Positions 33,687 through 42,586 of a DNA stretch of 64,000 nucleotides are shown here, one piece after another. The position numbers were made by a program, and so were the translations under genes. The notes under the pieces were generated by a model. It did no database searches and was not told where the DNA came from. It saw only the letters and a program-made list of their open reading frames with translations. This DNA comes from Variovorax paradoxus (lineage in GTDB: Bacteria; Pseudomonadota; Gammaproteobacteria; Burkholderiales; Burkholderiaceae_C): contig NZ_JAUSXL010000001.1 of the NCBI RefSeq assembly GCF_030815975.1, forward strand, positions 186,001 through 250,000, in the 5' to 3' direction. Every line of letters starts with the position of its first letter. The stretch's first letter is position 1.

Positions 33687-35132
33687 TCACGCGGCGCGAG
33701 CCCTTGCCGGGCTTCTGAGCAAGCTCGCCACGCTCCCGGCCAATGCGGCCAGAGCCGCCATCGCCAAGCCCCAGTGCACTGCGCTGTGGGACGGCAGCAG
33801 CTCGAACATCAAGCTCATCAACAGGCTGCCGAGCGTCAACCCCGTGAGCCGGGCGGTGCCTTGCGCGCCACCGGCCGCGCCGCTGCGCTCCTTGGGCGCC
33901 GAAAGCAGCATGTTCTGGTTGTTCGGTGTCTGGAAGAAGCCGAAGCCCAGGCCTGCGAGGCTCGTGAACGCAGCGATCGGCAAGGCCGGGTTGCCGTGCA
34001 GCGGCCACAGGGCACACAGGGCCAGGCCGCTCGCGAAACACGCGCTTCCGGCCGCGCACAGCCATGCGCTTGGCACGCGCTGCGCCAGACGTGCCGACAG
34101 CGGTGCGGCCAGCATCACCGCGAAGGGCCAAGGGGTCATCAAGAGGCCGGCCGTCACCGCGCTCTGGCCGAGTTCGTGCTGGATGTAGAACGGCAGCGCC
34201 ACAAGGCCGGCCATCTGACCGGTGAAGCAGCACATGGAGGCAATGATCGAGACCCGAAAGGAATGCACGCGCAGCAGGTCGAGCGGGATCAACGGTGCCG
34301 CCTTTGGCATTTCGCGCCGCACCAGCAGGACCATGCAAACGGCCGACAACGCGAGCAATGCGCCACCGCGCAACGGCTGCGCCACCAATCGGTCGCTCCC
34401 CAGCACCAAGGAGGCGAACATGACCGCGTTGAGCGCGATGCTCCAGGCGTCGATGCGGCGCAGCGACCGCGCCGGGCTGGGCAAGCCCGCGCAGGCGGCG
34501 AGCACGAGGAGGCCGATCGGCAGGTTCACCGCAAAGAGCCACGGCCAACTTGCCGCAGAAAGTATGAAGGCGCCAAGGGTGGGGCCCGACGCTGAAGCAG
34601 CCGCGACCGCGAGCGCATTCCACGCGATCGAGCGCGCCAACAATCGACGTGGATAGGTGAAGCGCAGCAATGCCAGCCCAAGGGGCATGACGGCCGCACT
34701 GCCCAGGCCCTGAAGGCACCTCGCGGCCACGAGCCATGGCAGCGATGGTGCCAACGCGCACAGCACCGACGCCGCAGTGAACAGCGCAACGCCGCCCGCA
34801 AAGACCCGCCGATACCCGAAGCTCTCCCCGACGGCAGAAGCCGGCAACAGGAACATGACCACGGCCAATTGGTAGGCGGTGATGATCCACACGGCATCCG
34901 CGGGTGTCGCCTGCAGTTGCTGGGCAATGCCTGGCAGCGCGATGTTGGCGATGGCGCCATCGAGCACCACCAGCACGCCCGCGCCCAGGATCGCGGCGAC
35001 CGCTGCGCAGCGCCGCGGCAGGGGCAGGCCATCGGCATCAGGCACCGCGTTGGCGTCGTCGTTGACCTCTCGGGTTTCGACGGTGCGGGAAGCAGTGGAA
35101 GAAGAGTTGGGTTGAAGTGTGGATGTCAACAT
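33687..35132 (-). CDS. MFS drug exporter (DHA2-type)
   Basis: 481 residues, rich in membrane segments. An acidic residue in the first helix (VLVVLDGAIANIALPGIAQQ) and a GYRRVF loop are typical of the DHA2/EmrB class that exports drugs or dyes by proton antiport. The N-terminal 40 residues are polar, Ser/Thr-rich and unusual for the family, so a later start at an internal residue is possible. It is divergent from the LysR gene at 35238, a common exporter/regulator pair. Its 3' end adjoins the truncated DUF6429 copy. Confidence 0.88.
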   Translation of the reverse strand: MLTSTLQPNSSSTASRTVETREVNDDANAVPDADGLPLPRRCAAVAAILGAGVLVVLDGAIANIALPGIAQQLQATPADAVWIITAYQLAVVMFLLPASAVGESFGYRRVFAGGVALFTAASVLCALAPSLPWLVAARCLQGLGSAAVMPLGLALLRFTYPRRLLARSIAWNALAVAAASASGPTLGAFILSAASWPWLFAVNLPIGLLVLAACAGLPSPARSLRRIDAWSIALNAVMFASLVLGSDRLVAQPLRGGALLALSAVCMVLLVRREMPKAAPLIPLDLLRVHSFRVSIIASMCCFTGQMAGLVALPFYIQHELGQSAVTAGLLMTPWPFAVMLAAPLSARLAQRVPSAWLCAAGSACFASGLALCALWPLHGNPALPIAAFTSLAGLGFGFFQTPNNQNMLLSAPKERSGAAGGAQGTARLTGLTLGSLLMSLMFELLPSHSAVHWGLAMAALAALAGSVASLLRSPARARAA

Positions 35133-35237
35133 GAGTCCAGCTTAGGACTGCGCGCACGGCTTGCACAGCGCGCGGCGCGCAACTTGTCCCTGCATGCGGC
35201 GCCTGTCGAAATCCTCGCGGCCGTGCTAGGTTCGGGC

Positions 35238-36167
35238 ATGCCGACAGAAGCCGACCTGAACCTGCTGTTTGCGTTGAACGCACTTCTCTCCGAGGGCAGC
35301 GTCGCGAAAGCTGCCGAGCGCCTGGGCCTGAGCGAGTCGGCGATGAGCCGGGCGCTCGCGCGGTTGCGGGAATCCACCGGGGACCAGCTCCTCGTGCGCG
35401 CGGGCCGCGCCATGGTGCTCACGCCGCATGCGCTGGCACTGCGCGATCGCGTCAGGGAGCTGGTGCAGGCGTCGCGCGCGGTGCTTCAGCCCGCCGGCGC
35501 GAGCATGGACCCCCGCACGCTCCGGCACCTGTTCACGATACGGGCCAACGACGGCTTCATCGAGGGCTTCGCGCCTCGGCTGGTGGCCCGCGCCGCCCAC
35601 GAGGCGCCCGGCGTTCGCCTGCGCTTCGCGCCCAAGCCCGACAAGGACGTTCGGCCCCTGCGCGAGGGACTGCTCGATCTGGATATCGGCGTGCTCGGCG
35701 AGTCGGGGCCGGAGGTACGTGTTCAGGCGCTCTTTCGCGACCGGTTCATCGCGGTCGTGCGCGAGGGCCATCCCCTGCTGCTCGCCGGCTCCGAGATCAC
35801 GGCCGAGCGCTACGCCGCCTGCGACCACGTGGTCACTTCACGCCACGGCCGGACTGTGGGACCGGTGGACGACGCACTCGCAGCGATGGGCCTGGTGCGC
35901 AATACCGCGGTCGTGGTGCCCAGCTTCAGCACCGCCTTGTCGATAGCGGCCGCGACCGATCTGGTTGCATTGATACCGTCCTCTTATTTCGAACACCTGA
36001 GAGCGCGGGGCACGCTGCGCTCGTTCCTGCTGCCGATGCCTACGGAGCAGATCACCGTGTCGCAGATGTGGCATCCGCGCCTGGATCGGGATCCTGCGCA
36101 TCAGTGGCTGCGCGGGATGGTGCTGGAGGTTTGCCGGCCGTTGAACGAGCGGACAAGAGCGCCGTGA
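35238..36167 (+). CDS. LysR-family transcriptional regulator
   Basis: 309 residues from ATG 35238. The helix-turn-helix (GSVAKAAERLGLSESAMSRA) and a PBP-like effector domain are standard for the NodD/SyrM-like branch (recalled). It is divergent from the exporter gene by 105 bases and likely controls it. The frame upstream to 34869 is not used. Confidence 0.92.
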   Translation: MPTEADLNLLFALNALLSEGSVAKAAERLGLSESAMSRALARLRESTGDQLLVRAGRAMVLTPHALALRDRVRELVQASRAVLQPAGASMDPRTLRHLFTIRANDGFIEGFAPRLVARAAHEAPGVRLRFAPKPDKDVRPLREGLLDLDIGVLGESGPEVRVQALFRDRFIAVVREGHPLLLAGSEITAERYAACDHVVTSRHGRTVGPVDDALAAMGLVRNTAVVVPSFSTALSIAAATDLVALIPSSYFEHLRARGTLRSFLLPMPTEQITVSQMWHPRLDRDPAHQWLRGMVLEVCRPLNERTRAP

Positions 36168-36231
36168 TTGCATTCAATGCGTCGACATTGAACGTCGGCT
36201 TCGCCGGCGAATCCGGTGCTCCGCGGAGCCG

Positions 36232-37002
36232 TCATAGCGACAGCGGCAGCCCCAGGTGCCGCTCGTACATCATGTCCCGGTGCCGCAGCAGCACTGCGTC
36301 CAACGCCGCGTCGGTCACTGGCTCTCGGAACTCGAAAGCCTGTCGCGTGGCGGGGTCCGTCTCGCAAACCGCCTGCGGCAACGGACGCATCAGCGCCAGC
36401 GCGGTCGCGCTGTAGATGTCCACGGCGGTAAGACTTCTGCCGATGTAGTAATTGCTGCCAGCTGCCTGCTGTGCCTTCAGGCGCGCCGCCAGCATCTTCA
36501 GCACAGCCGCCACGCGCGCGGGTGCACTCGCGCCCGCCTGCGGACTGAAGCCGTACTTCTTGCCGATGTATGCGGCGGCCTGCGCAGCGAAACCGCCCTC
36601 CCCCGCCAGGCCGGCCTGCACCAGCTGCACGCGGCGCGACCAGGCCAGCCCCTGCTCGCCGCAGATCTCGTGGGCCAGGCCGAACATCAGCGCCCGGTCA
36701 GCCGCATCGGCCGGGAGAAGCGAGGGCTGCGGCGCGAGCCGCTCGCACAGGAGCAGGATGTCTGCCCAGGCCGAGCGCGGCGCCTCGTTGTTGTAGATGG
36801 CCACCGGCGCGCTGCGCTCGCCGGCCCACGCCTTGAGCTGCGGACTGTCGTAGGCCAGGCGCACCGCCTTCCACGGGATGCCTTTCACATGCAGGATGCC
36901 TTTGGCCGCCTCGGACCAGGGGCTGGGAATGTGGCCTACGACCACCATGCGCAGGCCGGTGCCGGCAATGGCCTCTTCAACGCTGATGTATTCGATGCTC
37001 AT
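36232..37002 (-). CDS. Glutathione S-transferase-like protein
   Basis: 256 residues from ATG 37002. The N-terminal thioredoxin-like domain begins MVVVGHIPSPWSEAAKGILH, and an all-helical C-terminal domain follows. The usual Ser/Tyr/Cys catalytic residue would be in the PSPWS segment. The longer frame to 37644 is mostly antisense to the next gene. Stand-alone; it faces the DHFR-like gene divergently. Confidence 0.75.
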   Translation of the reverse strand: MSIEYISVEEAIAGTGLRMVVVGHIPSPWSEAAKGILHVKGIPWKAVRLAYDSPQLKAWAGERSAPVAIYNNEAPRSAWADILLLCERLAPQPSLLPADAADRALMFGLAHEICGEQGLAWSRRVQLVQAGLAGEGGFAAQAAAYIGKKYGFSPQAGASAPARVAAVLKMLAARLKAQQAAGSNYYIGRSLTAVDIYSATALALMRPLPQAVCETDPATRQAFEFREPVTDAALDAVLLRHRDMMYERHLGLPLSL

Positions 37003-37099
37003 GCGCGCATTCTGCGCGAGCCCATTGCCTCGAAGAGGGTTCGCTGGGGCACCCCGCGCGCTAAACTGAAGCTCCCTTCTTCCTGCAGGAGACGACCCC

Positions 37100-37756
37100 A
37101 TGGCCCGATTGCTCGTGCGCAGCTTCGGCGTTTCGCTCGACGGCTTTGCCGCCGGACCAGACCAGAGCCTGGCGCACCCGCTGGGCGTTCGCGGTCCCGA
37201 ACTCATGGACTGGTTCTTTCCCACGCGGGTCTGGCAGCAGATGCAAAAGACCGGCGAGGCCAACGGCGAGACCGGCGTCGACAACGAAATGGCCGAACTG
37301 GGCTTCGCCGAGATGGGTGCCTGGATCCTCGGGCGCAACATGTTCGGACCGGTGCGCGGTCCATGGCCCGACGAGAGCTGGAAAGGCTGGTGGGGCGACG
37401 AGCCCCCGTACCACGTGCCGGTCTTCGTGCTGACCCACCATGCCCGCGCGCCGCTGACGATGCAGGGCGGCACCACCTTCCACTTCGTCACCGGCGGCAT
37501 CCACGAAGCGCTTGCGCTGGCGCAGGCCGCCGCCGGCGGGCGCGACGTGCGGGTGGGCGGCGGCGCGGCGACCGTGCGCGAATACCTGAAGGCCGGGCTG
37601 ATCGACGAATTGCACCTGGCCGTGCGTCCGGTGCTGCTGGGCAAGGGCGAGGCGCTGTTCGCAGGCCTGGACCTGCCGGCGCTGGGCTACCGCTGCGAAC
37701 GGCAGGTGGCGGGCGAGCGCGCCACGCATGTGTTCCTGCGACGTAGCGCGCCTTGA
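37100..37756 (+). CDS. Dihydrofolate-reductase-family (RibD C-terminal) protein
   Basis: 218 residues with a GGAG ribosome site. It starts VRSFGVSLDGFAAGPDQSL, the usual opening of the YwjB/RibD-C family, with a cofactor-binding segment VGGGAATVREYLKAGLIDEL near the end. The family uses NADPH; the substrate is unknown. Convergent with the RidA gene at 37772. Confidence 0.88.
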   Translation: MARLLVRSFGVSLDGFAAGPDQSLAHPLGVRGPELMDWFFPTRVWQQMQKTGEANGETGVDNEMAELGFAEMGAWILGRNMFGPVRGPWPDESWKGWWGDEPPYHVPVFVLTHHARAPLTMQGGTTFHFVTGGIHEALALAQAAAGGRDVRVGGGAATVREYLKAGLIDELHLAVRPVLLGKGEALFAGLDLPALGYRCERQVAGERATHVFLRRSAP

Positions 37757-37771
37757 GAGCAGGTCGCCCAT

Positions 37772-38188
37772 TCACGCAAGCGCCATCGCCTCCACCTCGA
37801 CCTTGAACCCAAAGTGCAGCGGCCCCGTCGGCACGACGGCCCTGGCCGGGCGCGATGGTCCGGCCCACTGCGCATAGATCCTGTCGAACGCCGGCCAGTT
37901 GGCGATGTCGTCGAGGTACACCCTCACCTGCAGCAGCTTGTCGACGCCCGAGCCGGCCGCGAGCAAGGCGGCCTGCACGTTCGCCAGCGTCTGCGCCACC
38001 TGGGCTTCGAACGACGCATCGGCCAGGCGCTCGCCGTCCGGCGTGACCGGGAGTTGCCCGGAGATGAAGACCAGGCCGCCGCCCACGGCAGCATGGCTGT
38101 AGTGGCCGCCCGGCCTGGCCAGCGCGGGCACTTCGACATGGACCGGACCCGGCATGTCGTGGGGTTCGGCGCCCTGCTCACCAGCCAT
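37772..38188 (-). CDS. RidA-family (YjgF/UK114) deaminase
   Basis: 138 residues from ATG 38188, preceded by GGGAGC. It has a typical RidA fold: SHAAVGGGLVFISGQLPVTP, a Gly-rich pocket and RAVVPTG near the C-terminus, with the arginine that binds imine/enamine substrates. RidA enzymes hydrolyse reactive enamines made by PLP enzymes. It overlaps the upstream D-threonine-aldolase-like gene by 11 bases, fitting a role in clearing its by-product. Confidence 0.93.
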   Translation of the reverse strand: MAGEQGAEPHDMPGPVHVEVPALARPGGHYSHAAVGGGLVFISGQLPVTPDGERLADASFEAQVAQTLANVQAALLAAGSGVDKLLQVRVYLDDIANWPAFDRIYAQWAGPSRPARAVVPTGPLHFGFKVEVEAMALA

Positions 38189-39332
38189 GGAAACGCTCCC
38201 AGGTTTGCACCGTGCCGTCCGCGGCCAGCGCCTGGTAGGCGGGAAACTGCGCGCCGGTGGCGCAGGCATGGTTGGGCAGGATCCGCAACCGGGTTCCGGC
38301 CGGGAAGCGCGCCACGATGTCCGGGTCCGCAGTGCCCTCGCGCGACAGGATGCCGTGCTCCTGGTTGGCTGCCGACAGCAGGTAGCCCTCGATCGGCACC
38401 CCGTCCATGCTGCACACCTGGCCATAGCCGTAGTCGCACTGCTGCTTGCCCGTGCCCCGGTCGCGGCTCATGGCCATCCAGCCGGCATCGACGATGGCCC
38501 AGCCCTTGTCGGCCTGGTGCCCGATGACGGTGGTGAGCACGCTCAGCGCGATGTCCTCGGTGCGGCAGACGCCCACGTTGCGCATCACCAGGTCGAAGAA
38601 GACATAGACCCCGGCGCGCAGTTCGGTGACGCCTTCCAGCGACGCGGCTTCCAGCGCCGTGGGCGTGGAGCCTACCGAGACGATGGGGCACGGCAGGCCC
38701 GCTGCGCGCAGGCGTTCCGCAGCCAGCACGCAGCCCGCGCGTTCCTGCTCGGCCAGGGCGGCCAGGGCCTGGGGCGTGTGCAGTTCGTAGCTGGAGCCCG
38801 CATGCGTGAGCACGCCGGCCAGGCGCATACCGCCCTCGTGCAGCGCACGGCCGACTTCGAGCAGGAGGTCCTCGCCCGGCTTGATGCCGGAGCGGTGGCC
38901 GTCGGTGTCGATCTCGATGAGCACCTCGAAGGCGTGGCCGTGCTCGCGGCCATAGTCGGCGATGGCCCGCGCGCCCTCCACGCTGTCGGTCAGGATCTGG
39001 AGTGCGCAGCCGCGCTGGCGCAGGTCCAGCGCATGCGGGAGCCGGTGCGGTGCCATGCCGACGGCATAGAGGATGTCGGTCACGCCGTGGCCAAAGAACT
39101 GATCGGCCTCTTTCAGCGTCGACACCGTGATGCCGGCCGCGCCGGCGGCAAGCTGGGCCGCGACCACATCGGCGCATTTGCTGGTCTTCACGTGCGGGCG
39201 AAAGCGCACGCCCAGCGCGTCGGCCTGCTGCTGCATGCGCGCGATGTTCCGTTGCATGCGCGGCAGCGACACGATGGCCGCGGGGGTGTCGATGTTGGCG
39301 AGATTTTGGGGGGTGTTCTGCATGTTGCTCAT
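38178..39332 (-). CDS. D-threonine aldolase / DSD1-like PLP enzyme
   Basis: 384 residues. The alanine-racemase-like barrel carries the PLP Lys in RPHVKTSKC (K49). The C-terminal metal-binding His355/Cys357 (PNHACAT) marks the D-threonine aldolase / D-serine dehydratase branch. It would cleave or dehydrate beta-hydroxy-D-amino acids. It lies between the Bug receptor upstream and RidA downstream in one leftward transcript. Confidence 0.92.
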   Translation of the reverse strand: MSNMQNTPQNLANIDTPAAIVSLPRMQRNIARMQQQADALGVRFRPHVKTSKCADVVAAQLAAGAAGITVSTLKEADQFFGHGVTDILYAVGMAPHRLPHALDLRQRGCALQILTDSVEGARAIADYGREHGHAFEVLIEIDTDGHRSGIKPGEDLLLEVGRALHEGGMRLAGVLTHAGSSYELHTPQALAALAEQERAGCVLAAERLRAAGLPCPIVSVGSTPTALEAASLEGVTELRAGVYVFFDLVMRNVGVCRTEDIALSVLTTVIGHQADKGWAIVDAGWMAMSRDRGTGKQQCDYGYGQVCSMDGVPIEGYLLSAANQEHGILSREGTADPDIVARFPAGTRLRILPNHACATGAQFPAYQALAADGTVQTWERFHGW

Positions 39333-39338
39333 TTCGAA

Positions 39339-40325
39339 TCAGTCCAGGTATTCGCCCTTGGCCTTGAGGGCCGGCACGTCGTCGCGGATGCCGCGCGCGA
39401 TGAGCGCGGTGACGGCCGCGGGCGTTGCGTCGGCGGGCGCAGGCAGATCGACGCCCAGCCCTTCCATCTGCTTGCGCAGCGCCGGATCGGCGACCGCCTG
39501 CTGCAGCGCGCTCGTCAGTTTCGCGAGCACGGGCTGCGGCGTACCGCGCGGAGCGAAGAAGGCGTTCCAGGAACGCACATCCAGGGGATGACCGGCTTCC
39601 GTCGCGGTGCCGACACGAGGCAGCTGAACAAGGCGCGCGCCCGACAGCACGGCAATGGCCTTGATGCGCCCACCAGCGATCTGCGGCAGTGCGGTGGTGG
39701 TCTGGTCGCACATGAAATCGGTCTGGCCGCCCATCAGGTCGTTGACCGCCGGCGCCACGCCCTTGTAGGGCACGTGCGTGGCATTCTGGCCGAGGGAAGA
39801 CAGCAGCAGCACGCAGCCGTAGTGCGAGATCGACCCCACGCCCGCGCTGGCGTAGGACGCCTTGTCCTTGTGCGCCGACAGCCAGGCGCCGAACTCGCGC
39901 AGGTTGCCGGCCGGCAGGTCGGCGCGGGCCAGCAGCAGCATCGGTGCCGCGCCCGCGGGCCCGATGGGCGCGAAATCGGCGACGGGGTCATAGGCCAGCT
40001 TCTTGTACAGGGCGAGGTTGGCGACATGCGTACCGATGCCCCCGAACGAGATGGTGTAGCCGTCGGCGCCGGCCTTGACGGCCTTGGTCAGGCCGATGAC
40101 GCCATTGGCGCCGCCCAGGTTCTCGATGACGACGGGCTGGCCCAGCGGCGCAGCCATCTTCTGTGCGACGGCGCGGGCCAGCGCATCGCTGGGACCGCCG
40201 GCCGGGAAAGGAACGATCAGCGTGACCGGGCGGCTCGGAAACGGCTGGGCGATGGCGCCGGGCGCGGCCAGCAAGCCGGCGCAGAGGACGGCAAGGCCGC
40301 CCGCAGGGCGAAGGAAGCGGATCAT
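39339..40325 (-). CDS. Bug-family (TctC-like) periplasmic binding protein
   Basis: 328 residues with a signal peptide (LAVLCAGLLAAPGAIAQPFP) and the Bug signature VTLIVPFPAGGPSDALARAV, then VIENLGGANGVIG. It lies in an operon with a D-threonine-aldolase-like enzyme and a HAD hydrolase, so a beta-hydroxy-amino acid or related acid may be the ligand (inference). No membrane transporter genes are nearby. Confidence 0.93.
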   Translation of the reverse strand: MIRFLRPAGGLAVLCAGLLAAPGAIAQPFPSRPVTLIVPFPAGGPSDALARAVAQKMAAPLGQPVVIENLGGANGVIGLTKAVKAGADGYTISFGGIGTHVANLALYKKLAYDPVADFAPIGPAGAAPMLLLARADLPAGNLREFGAWLSAHKDKASYASAGVGSISHYGCVLLLSSLGQNATHVPYKGVAPAVNDLMGGQTDFMCDQTTTALPQIAGGRIKAIAVLSGARLVQLPRVGTATEAGHPLDVRSWNAFFAPRGTPQPVLAKLTSALQQAVADPALRKQMEGLGVDLPAPADATPAAVTALIARGIRDDVPALKAKGEYLD

Positions 40326-40355
40326 GGGCAGGTCCTGGCGTGATGGTGAGTTGAA

Positions 40356-41039
40356 TCAGGAAGCGGCGGGTTGGAAGCCGCGCAGCCATGGCAGCGCGCC
40401 ATCGAGCGTGGGCGACTCGACCTCCGCCAGGGGCGCACCTTCGGGCCGGGCCAGCCCGACGCGGTTGTGCCAGTAGGTGCGCAGGCCGACGCGGGCGGTG
40501 CCGAACATGTCGTAGCCCGAACCGGCTACGAAGGCAGCCTCGCCCGGCTGCACGTCCAGGCGTTCCAGGGCCAGCCGGTAGGGCCTGGGATCGGGCTTGT
40601 AGAAGCCCGCCACCTCGGAGGTCACGACCACGTCCCAGTCGATTCCCAGGCGTTCGGCGGCGCGCTGGCCCAGGCGCCGCGAGCAGTTGGTCACCACGGC
40701 CAGCTTGCAGTGGGGCGCGAGCGCCTGCAGCAGTTCGGTGGCGCCGCTCCAGGCGGGCAGCTCGTCCCAATGGTCGTCCAGCGACTGCGGCGCGCCGGCG
40801 GGCAACCCGACAGTCGCGGCGGCCTGCCGCACCAGGTCTTCGTAGGGCACGTAGGCGCCGCAGCCATAAGTGAGCCGCAGGTATTCGGCGCGCCAGCTGC
40901 GGCCCATCTGCTCGGAGCCGGCCGCCGCGTTCCAGACGGTCCACGAATCGAGCAGCGCAGTGAGCAGGTCGAACAGCACGGCCCGGGGATAGTGCCCGGC
41001 CGTCGTGATGGGAGTCGAAGTGTTTGGCATGGCGCTCAC
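40356..41039 (-). CDS. HAD-family hydrolase, 2-haloacid-dehalogenase-like
   Basis: 227 residues. Motif I is FDLLTALLDS with the nucleophile Asp24; the usual second Asp of phosphatases is replaced (D-L-L), as in the dehalogenase branch. VVTNCSRRLG is motif II, and the Lys of motif III is in AGFYKPDPRPY. Motif IV reads AGSGYDMFGTARVG. It could remove halide or phosphate. It is the first gene of the leftward operon, divergent from the LysR gene at 41103. Confidence 0.9.
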   Translation of the reverse strand: MSAMPNTSTPITTAGHYPRAVLFDLLTALLDSWTVWNAAAGSEQMGRSWRAEYLRLTYGCGAYVPYEDLVRQAAATVGLPAGAPQSLDDHWDELPAWSGATELLQALAPHCKLAVVTNCSRRLGQRAAERLGIDWDVVVTSEVAGFYKPDPRPYRLALERLDVQPGEAAFVAGSGYDMFGTARVGLRTYWHNRVGLARPEGAPLAEVESPTLDGALPWLRGFQPAAS

Positions 41040-41102
41040 TGTAGGCGTGCCAAGGCGCTTTGGTGCTTCACTCTTGCGTCATCAATAGTTAAGCTCTGCT
41101 GA

Positions 41103-42008
41103 ATGATGCAGATCGAAGACCTTCGCCTGGCTGCCGCGCTGCTGCGCGAGAGCTCGCTCAGCGCGGCTGCGCGCTCGCTCGGCGTCACGCCACCCGCGCT
41201 GTCGATGCGCTTGCGCAAGCTCGAGGCCTCGCTGGGCCTGGTGCTGGCCAACCGCACGTCGCGCAAGCTGCACCTGACCTCGGAAGGCGAACGGTTCGGG
41301 CGCGAGGCCTATGAACTCCTGCTGAAGTTCGACGGCCTGCGCGAATCCCTGCAGCGCGACGACCGGCGCCTGAGCGGAACCCTGCGGGTGGCCGCGTCCT
41401 TCGGCTATGGCCGCACGCACGTCGCGCCATTGCTGTCCCGTTTCTCTCGCCTGCACCCAGCCCTGCGGCTGCAATTGGACCTGCGCGAAACCCCGTGGCC
41501 CGACAGGCACGATTCCGACGCGGTGGTGCACGTGGGCGCGGTGCGCGACTCGTCCTGGGTGGCCCATACGCTCGCCTCCAACGAGCGCTGGCTGTGCGCC
41601 AGCCCCGGCTACCTGCGCGAGCACGGCACGCCCCGCAACCCGGCGGACCTGGCCTACCACGCCTGCATCTGCATCCGCGAGAACGACGAGGATGTGACGC
41701 TGTGGCACATGCGGCCCGCGGGCAGCGGCGCCCGCAAGGGCGAGACACTGCGCATCAACCCGGCGTTCGTCACCAACGACGGCAGCGTGGCGCGCCAGTG
41801 GGCCGAGGATGGCCTGGGCATCGTGCTGCGCTCCCAATGGGATGCCGCCGACGCGCTGGCCGCCGGCCGCCTCGAGCGCGTGATGGCCGACTGGGAGTTT
41901 GGCGCCGCCCCGGTGGTGGTGCTGGTGCCCACGCGCAAGGGACGCAGCGCGCGGGTGCAGGCCCTGGTCAGGTTCCTGGTTGAAGCGACGGGCCCCTCAA
42001 CGACGTGA
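41103..42008 (+). CDS. LysR-family transcriptional regulator
   Basis: 301 residues. The N-terminal helix-turn-helix (LSAAARSLGVTPPALSMRLR) and the effector domain are standard. Only 63 bases separate it from the HAD gene, and that gap holds a TTGCGTCATCAATAGTTAAG stretch likely to contain both promoters and a LysR site. It is the probable regulator of the HAD / Bug / D-threonine-aldolase-like / RidA operon. Confidence 0.93.
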   Translation: MMQIEDLRLAAALLRESSLSAAARSLGVTPPALSMRLRKLEASLGLVLANRTSRKLHLTSEGERFGREAYELLLKFDGLRESLQRDDRRLSGTLRVAASFGYGRTHVAPLLSRFSRLHPALRLQLDLRETPWPDRHDSDAVVHVGAVRDSSWVAHTLASNERWLCASPGYLREHGTPRNPADLAYHACICIRENDEDVTLWHMRPAGSGARKGETLRINPAFVTNDGSVARQWAEDGLGIVLRSQWDAADALAAGRLERVMADWEFGAAPVVVLVPTRKGRSARVQALVRFLVEATGPSTT

Positions 42009-42038
42009 GCCCCCTGTGATTGCGACGGCCCCTGTCCG

Positions 42039-42500
42039 TCATTCGCCCAGAACACAGAACAAGTGCCAACGCACCACGCGGTGCCCGCAGTAGCGGTCGA
42101 CGATGCGCGCAGCCAGTTCTTGATTGCCGTGCAGGTCCCGACGCCTGTCGACCCAAACCATGGCCTCGTAGAGATCATCTGAATCGCCAGTCAAGTCGAA
42201 CTCGTCCAGCAGGGCTTTGGAGAGTGCCCGGCTTGAAAATTCGTCGCCGCTCGCCGCCTCGTTGCGCAGCAGATCGAGTCTGGATCGCGTCGCGGCAGTG
42301 AACGGAGCTGCCGCGGCGGCTTGTGCGGGAGTGCCTGGTGCCGCGACACCGACGGCCGGACTGCTCATCGAGAAGGTCAAGAGCGCGCCGGAGACAACCG
42401 CCCCTGTCGCGAAGGACCCGATGAGCTGCGTGCGCTTCGAGAGTCGACGCATGAATGCGCTTTGTGCTGCGGACAGGCGTCGAACGGTGCGGTCAAACAT
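42039..42500 (-). CDS. Membrane-anchored protein of unknown function
   Basis: 153 residues from ATG 42500 (MFDRTVRRLSAAQSAFMRRL). One hydrophobic segment near the start (LIGSFATGAVVSGALLTFSM) would anchor or export it. The rest is helical with no known domain. The longer frame to 42596 lacks a ribosome site. Confidence 0.65.
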   Translation of the reverse strand: MFDRTVRRLSAAQSAFMRRLSKRTQLIGSFATGAVVSGALLTFSMSSPAVGVAAPGTPAQAAAAAPFTAATRSRLDLLRNEAASGDEFSSRALSKALLDEFDLTGDSDDLYEAMVWVDRRRDLHGNQELAARIVDRYCGHRVVRWHLFCVLGE

Positions 42501-42586
42501 GGCGAACTTTCTTCTTGTCAATCTTGGTGCGCGAGCGTAGGCGATCACCGCAGCCGCGGCGTCATTGGAAGCGATGACACGGGTTC

